The notes beneath the pieces are model-generated. The model was given only the letters and a program-made list of their open reading frames with translations, searched no databases and was not told the DNA's origin. Shown piece after piece: positions 12,940 to 16,973 of a stretch of DNA of 16,973 bases. The DNA lies in contig SVMP01000026.1 in the NCBI GenBank assembly GCA_015067385.1, positions 1 to 16,973 of the forward strand. The letters run 5' to 3'. Numbering within the stretch: the stretch's first letter is position 1; every line of letters begins with the position of its first letter. The DNA is from Oscillospiraceae bacterium (GTDB taxonomy: Bacteria; Bacillota; Clostridia; Oscillospirales; UBA644). The position numbers and the translations under genes are program-made.

Positions 12940-14996
12940 TGCCGTCTGAACCCGCCAAATATGCGCTTGTCGCAATAAAGGGTCTGCCAATGTCGATAGA
13001 TGCGCTGTATACGTATCTTATCCCCGACGAGTTGAAAAATAATGCAAAGGCAGGTCTTTTATGTACAGTCCCGTTCGGACGGAAAAAAGATGCGGAAGGC
13101 GTTATTATCGCAGTTTCGGACAACACCGACTGTCCGGAAGATAAACTCCGCAATCTTATATCCTTGGGAGATGACGATCCCGATATGTCGTCTCTTTCAT
13201 CTGAAAGACTTAATCTCGCAATATATATTAAAGAACGTTATTTCTGTACGTATTGGGATGCTGTTTCCCTCGTCCTTCCTTTCGGAAAGATAGTTTCGAG
13301 AAAAGTAAACAGAAAAAGAGCGTTTAAAGATCCTCTTTGCAAGCTTGAACGTCACAATGTATCGGATACCGTTCTGAGTTCGGAACAACAGACGGCATAC
13401 GAACAAATGCAAAAAAAACTTTCTTCAGGCGGCGTCCATTTACTTTTCGGGGTTACGGGAAGCGGCAAAACACTCGTTTATATCAAGCTTATCAACGATG
13501 TCCTTGCTTCCGGAAAAACAGCAATACTTCTTGTTCCCGAAATCGCTCTAACGTATCAGATCGTCTCCCGTCTTTATGACTGTTACGGCGAAGAACTTGC
13601 CGTTCTTCACAGTGCGCTTACAAAAGCCGAACGAAAAGATACTTTTTCGCTTATCCGATCGGGAAAGAAAAAAGTTGTGGTCGGAACACGGTCCGCGCTT
13701 TTCGCTCCCGTAAACGATCTTGGAATAATAATTATCGATGAAGAACAGGAAAATGCGTATAAATCTGAAATGACGCCCAAATACGCCGCTTGTGAGGTTG
13801 CCGCTTTTATCGCCAACAGATCAAAAGCTCTTTTAGTCGTTTCGTCAGCCACTCCTTCTTTTGAATCGTTTAATCTTGCCGAAAACGGAAAAATAGGTTT
13901 ATCTCAAATAAACAGTCGGTATAACGGTCAACCGATGCCCAAAGTCGTTCTTGTAGACCTTCGTGAAGAAGTCATGAAAGGAAACGGTACTCTTTTCGGT
14001 TCACTTCTTCTCTCTGAGATCAAAGAAAATCTTAACAGAGGAGAGCAGACTGTTCTGTTTATGAATCACAGAGGGTATAATACTTTTGTCAGTTGCTTTG
14101 ACTGCGGAGAGCCGATAGTTTGCCCGTATTGCGGTGTTACGATGCCGTATCATAAAAAGGACGAACGCCTCGTTTGCCATTATTGCGGTTATTCAACTCA
14201 TATTCCCGATCATTGTTCAAAATGCGGCGGCAAAACGATGAAGTATTCAGGTGTCGGGACCCAGAAAGCAGAAGAAGACCTTTCCAAGCTTTTCCCCGAA
14301 GCACGTATTCTTCGCATGGACGCCGATACCGTTTCCGAAAAAGGCAGCAGAGATGAGATACTTTCTCAGGTCTCAAAAGGCGAATGTGATATACTTTTGG
14401 GAACACAGATGATAACAAAGGGGCTTGATTTCCCCAATGTAACGCTCGTTGGTGTTCTTAATGCCGATACAATGCTCTTTTCTTCCGATTTTCGTGCTCT
14501 TGAAAAAACATTCTCTTTGATGACTCAGGTCGTCGGCAGAGCAGGACGCTCCGAAAAATCAGGCAGAGCTATAATACAATCTTATTATCCCGAACACAGA
14601 GTTTTCAGATATGCTTTAGATCAGGATTATGTTGGATTTTATAAAGATGAAACAGCGTTTCGCAGAATGATGCTCTACCCTCCTTTTTGTGACATCTGTC
14701 AGATATCATTTATTGCGAAAACAGAGGAAGATGCCTTTGATGCAGCCGAAAGGTTCGAACAGGCATTAAGGGCAGAACAGGAAAAGGTCGAAAATCTTCC
14801 GTTGCGTGTGATTCCCGCCAAATCAACTTACGTTCCCATGGTCGATACACGTCCGAGAGTCCGTATACTTATCAAATGCGTGGATAACCGTGCGCAAAGA
14901 AAAATATTATCGGAAGTTTACCTTTCGTTTATCAAAGACCCTGCGAATAAAGACATTCGTGCGGATATTGATATGAATCCTTCAAATATCAGTTAA
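12939..14996 (+). CDS. priA: Primosomal protein N' (replication restart helicase PriA)
   Basis: A 685-residue superfamily 2 helicase that reloads the replisome at collapsed forks. The N-terminal ~110 residues are the 3'-end-binding domain (LPMSIDALYTYLIPDEL). Walker A is GVTGSGKT at 171-178, motif II is DEEQE at 267-271 in place of the better-known DEEH. The zinc module has eight cysteines in four CxxC pairs: 386/389, 395/398, 413/416, 426/429. Later helicase motifs are GTQMITKGLDFPNV and TQVVGRAGRSEKSG. The ATG at 12939 shares one base with the rpoZ stop, so translation is coupled. It is somewhat shorter than the ~730-800 usual for the family, but no key block is missing. def follows 15 bp on. 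Confidence 0.97.
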   Translation: MPSEPAKYALVAIKGLPMSIDALYTYLIPDELKNNAKAGLLCTVPFGRKKDAEGVIIAVSDNTDCPEDKLRNLISLGDDDPDMSSLSSERLNLAIYIKERYFCTYWDAVSLVLPFGKIVSRKVNRKRAFKDPLCKLERHNVSDTVLSSEQQTAYEQMQKKLSSGGVHLLFGVTGSGKTLVYIKLINDVLASGKTAILLVPEIALTYQIVSRLYDCYGEELAVLHSALTKAERKDTFSLIRSGKKKVVVGTRSALFAPVNDLGIIIIDEEQENAYKSEMTPKYAACEVAAFIANRSKALLVVSSATPSFESFNLAENGKIGLSQINSRYNGQPMPKVVLVDLREEVMKGNGTLFGSLLLSEIKENLNRGEQTVLFMNHRGYNTFVSCFDCGEPIVCPYCGVTMPYHKKDERLVCHYCGYSTHIPDHCSKCGGKTMKYSGVGTQKAEEDLSKLFPEARILRMDADTVSEKGSRDEILSQVSKGECDILLGTQMITKGLDFPNVTLVGVLNADTMLFSSDFRALEKTFSLMTQVVGRAGRSEKSGRAIIQSYYPEHRVFRYALDQDYVGFYKDETAFRRMMLYPPFCDICQISFIAKTEEDAFDAAERFEQALRAEQEKVENLPLRVIPAKSTYVPMVDTRPRVRILIKCVDNRAQRKILSEVYLSFIKDPANKDIRADIDMNPSNIS

Positions 14997-15011
14997 ACAG
15001 GAGAATTTTTT

Positions 15012-15476
15012 ATGGCATTGCGTGAAATAGTAACAGAGGGCTACGAAAGCCTCTCAAAAATATGTAAACCCGTAACTTCCTTCGACAGCCGTCTCGAACT
15101 TCTTGTTAAAGACATGAAGGACACTCTCGTAAAAGCAGACGGACTCGGTCTTGCCGCTCCGCAGATAGGTGTGGTTCGCCGTGTGGTTATTATAATCGAT
15201 GGCGAAACAAACGAAATGGTTGCTCTTATTAACCCCGAGATCACCGCTATGTCCGGTGTTCAGAATAAAAACGAAGGATGTCTTTCCGTGCCCGGTGTAT
15301 TCGGTAAAACAGAAAGACCTGCTGTGGTTACGGTTAAAGCTCAGAATGAAAAAGGCGAATGGTTTGAACTGACAAGAGACGGTATCACCGCTGTCTGTAT
15401 CTGCCACGAGCTCGACCATCTCGACGGAATTCTTTTCCGTGAACATGTTATTGAATATTACGAAGATGAGGAATAA
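15012..15476 (+). CDS. def: Peptide deformylase
   Basis: A 154-residue metalloenzyme that removes the formyl group from the N-terminal methionine of nascent proteins at the ribosome. All three family motifs are intact: GLGLAAPQIG (44-53), EGCLS (88-92; Cys90 is a metal ligand) and HELDH (132-136), followed by LDGILF. AGGAG before the ATG gives a strong ribosome-binding site. It lies between priA and fmt, and the pair def-fmt couples removal and addition of the formyl group. The acidic C-terminal tail is short. Length matches short clostridial deformylases. Confidence 0.97.
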   Translation: MALREIVTEGYESLSKICKPVTSFDSRLELLVKDMKDTLVKADGLGLAAPQIGVVRRVVIIIDGETNEMVALINPEITAMSGVQNKNEGCLSVPGVFGKTERPAVVTVKAQNEKGEWFELTRDGITAVCICHELDHLDGILFREHVIEYYEDEE

Positions 15477-15513
15477 AACTATTCTTTCGGAAATAAGAAG
15501 GGGATGATAATTA

Positions 15514-16401
15514 ATGAGAGTACTTTTTATGGGTTCGCCCGATTTTGCGGTCGAATCCCTCAAAGCACTGATCGCCGCAGGTCACGAGATCTGTGCGGTC
15601 GTAACTCAGCCCGATAAGCCGAAAGGCAGAGGCTATGCACTTTTCCCGACTGCAGTCGGTGCATATGCCGAAGAAAAAGGCTACGATGTTTATAAGCCCG
15701 ACAAAGTAAAAAACGGCGAACTTATGCCTGTCCTCGAAAAATATCAGCCCGAGGTTATTGTTGTTGCGGCTTACGGCAAGATATTGCGCGAATATGTTCT
15801 TAATTATCCGAAATACGGATGTATCTGCGTACACGCATCTCTTTTGCCGAAGTACAGAGGCGCGTCCCCGATCAATTTCGCTATAATCAACGGCGAAGAA
15901 AAGACCGGTATTACCACCATGCTCATGGACAAAGGTATTGACACGGGTGATATGCTCCTTTGGCGCGAAACCCCGATAACAGATGACGATAATGTCGAGA
16001 CGCTCCACGACCGTCTCGCTCTTATCGGTGGTGAACTTATCTGCGAAACTCTTGACGGCCTCGAAAAAGGCACGGTCAAAAGAATTCCGCAGTCAGGTGA
16101 AACGTGTTATGCACCTCTTATTACTGCAGAAACAAAAAAGCTTTCTTTTAATATGACAAAACGCGAAATAATAAACAAGATCAGAGGTTTAAGTCCCGTT
16201 CCCGGTGCTATCGCTACGGCAGGAGGAAAGACCGTTAAAGTTTTTGCCGCCGAAGAGATCGACGGTCCGCAGAACGGCAAACTTACCGTGAAAGTTGCTG
16301 ACGGATGGATCCGTATTACTCAACTTGCACCCGAGGGTAAGAAAAAAATGTCCGATGAAGATCTTCTTCGCGGCAACAGAAATTTTGCGTTTGATGTTTA
16401 G
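15514..16401 (+). CDS. fmt: Methionyl-tRNA formyltransferase
   Basis: A 295-residue enzyme that transfers a formyl group from 10-formyltetrahydrofolate to initiator Met-tRNA. The N-terminal Rossmann-type domain starts MRVLFMGSPDFAVESLKAL; the formyl-transferase signature HASLLPKYRGASPIN spans 107-121; MDKGIDTGDML (138-148) contains the conserved Asp146. The C-terminal tRNA-binding domain starts around 205 (LSPVPGAIATAGGKTVKVF). In this superfamily a catalytic Asn-x-His-Asp set is normal (INVH in PurN/Fmt); here the matching residues are ICVH, so Cys105 replaces the Asn. The codon is TGC at 15826-15828. AGGGG precedes the ATG. It is 37 bp after def in the same operon. The assignment is firm; the catalytic consequence of the Cys is unknown. 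Confidence 0.95.
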   Translation: MRVLFMGSPDFAVESLKALIAAGHEICAVVTQPDKPKGRGYALFPTAVGAYAEEKGYDVYKPDKVKNGELMPVLEKYQPEVIVVAAYGKILREYVLNYPKYGCICVHASLLPKYRGASPINFAIINGEEKTGITTMLMDKGIDTGDMLLWRETPITDDDNVETLHDRLALIGGELICETLDGLEKGTVKRIPQSGETCYAPLITAETKKLSFNMTKREIINKIRGLSPVPGAIATAGGKTVKVFAAEEIDGPQNGKLTVKVADGWIRITQLAPEGKKKMSDEDLLRGNRNFAFDV

Positions 16402-16434
16402 CCTTTCTATAGATATATTACGGAGGTAAAACAA

Positions 16435-16973
16435 TTGCCTTATATTGATTATTGGTACGTTATTCTTGTAGTTCCGGCAATGATCCTGTCTCTTATCGCT
16501 TCGTCTTCCGTTAAAAGTACGTATGCAAAATACGCAAAGATCGCAGCGAAAAGGGGGATGACCGGGTATGAGATAGCCTGTGAGATCCTTCGCAGATCAG
16601 GTATAACAGAGGTCTCGGTCGGAAGAGTAAAAGGTGAACTTTCTGATCATTACAGCCCCAAAGAGCATATTATTCGTCTTTCCGACGGAGTATATAACGG
16701 AACATCCGTTGCCGCTCTCGGTGTCGCCGCTCATGAAGCCGGGCATGTTTTGCAATATTACGGGAACTATGCCCCCATACGCTTGCGAAATTCGATGCTC
16801 CCTGTCGTAAACTTCGGTTCGAGCCTTTCGATGCCGCTTGTTATTATAGGCTTTTTGCTCGGCAGCGGTATGCTTGTTGATATAGGCATAATTCTTTTTG
16901 CGGTAGTTGTATCCTTTCAGGTTTTAACATTACCTGTTGAGTTTAATGCTTCTTCCAGGGCGTTGACTCAGCT
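16435..16973 (+). CDS. YugP-family zinc metallopeptidase, N-terminal part
   Basis: A gene cut off by the window end; 179 codons are visible. The start is TTG 16435, chosen because CGGAGG lies about 8 nt ahead and the protein then opens MPYIDYWYVILVVPAMILSL, a membrane segment. The metal motif HEAGH is at 100-104, and the later PVEFNASSRAL (Glu169 region) fits the neutral zinc peptidase_2 (YugP) pattern, with hydrophobic segments around 125-165. These are membrane-bound proteases of unknown substrate. In Clostridia this gene often sits after fmt and before rsmB, and the same layout begins here. Read-through from the yicC promoter is likely; no terminator separates it from fmt. Confidence 0.9.
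   Translation, partial: MPYIDYWYVILVVPAMILSLIASSSVKSTYAKYAKIAAKRGMTGYEIACEILRRSGITEVSVGRVKGELSDHYSPKEHIIRLSDGVYNGTSVAALGVAAHEAGHVLQYYGNYAPIRLRNSMLPVVNFGSSLSMPLVIIGFLLGSGMLVDIGIILFAVVVSFQVLTLPVEFNASSRALTQ

Overview
The window looks like a chromosomal segment of an anaerobic, low-to-moderate GC Firmicute, probably a Clostridia/Oscillospirales-type gut bacterium. The evidence is an oxygen-sensitive class III ribonucleotide reductase (nrdG-nrdD), consensus sigma-A promoters with 17 bp spacers, strong Shine-Dalgarno sites, and the Gram-positive yicC-remA-rpoZ-priA-def-fmt housekeeping cluster. No mobile element, CRISPR array, rRNA or tRNA gene was seen.

Left part (1-5850): the 3' end of nrdG ends at a strong terminator. 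A 341 bp AT-rich intergenic region follows, with several NrdR-box-like palindromes and a perfect promoter for nrdD. NrdD is a class III reductase with an N-terminal ATP-cone, the C-terminal zinc/glycyl-radical module and an extra glutaredoxin-like domain (CPNC) fused at the C-terminus. After a terminator come two overlapping half-size chromate-transporter-family genes, then a promoter driving trxB and a DUF308/HdeD-like membrane protein. The redoxin fusion and the nearby thioredoxin reductase suggest an NADPH-TrxB-redoxin-NrdD electron route for anaerobic dNTP synthesis.

Middle part (5850-11260): mostly short, independently terminated units. These are a Gfo/Idh/MocA oxidoreductase, a DUF624/YesL-type membrane protein, an MFS transporter gene broken by an apparent frameshift near 7913, a metallo-beta-lactamase-fold hydrolase, a membrane-anchored XRE-type regulator with a direct repeat upstream of its promoter, and, convergent on the minus strand, a zinc-ribbon single-pass membrane protein.

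Right part (11340-16973): divergent promoters separate the zinc-ribbon gene from a housekeeping operon: yicC, remA, rpoZ, priA, def, fmt and the start of a YugP-family zinc metallopeptidase. It links RNA turnover, matrix regulation, transcription, replication restart and N-formyl-methionine metabolism. The gmk and coaBC genes found in the equivalent Bacillus subtilis cluster are absent here. Fmt has a Cys where the formyltransferase catalytic Asn is expected.

The observations I would check first are the four NrdR-like boxes around nrdD (one inside the nrdG terminator), the NrdD-redoxin fusion with trxB nearby, the Fmt Asn-to-Cys substitution and the MFS frameshift. None of these by itself proves a new system.
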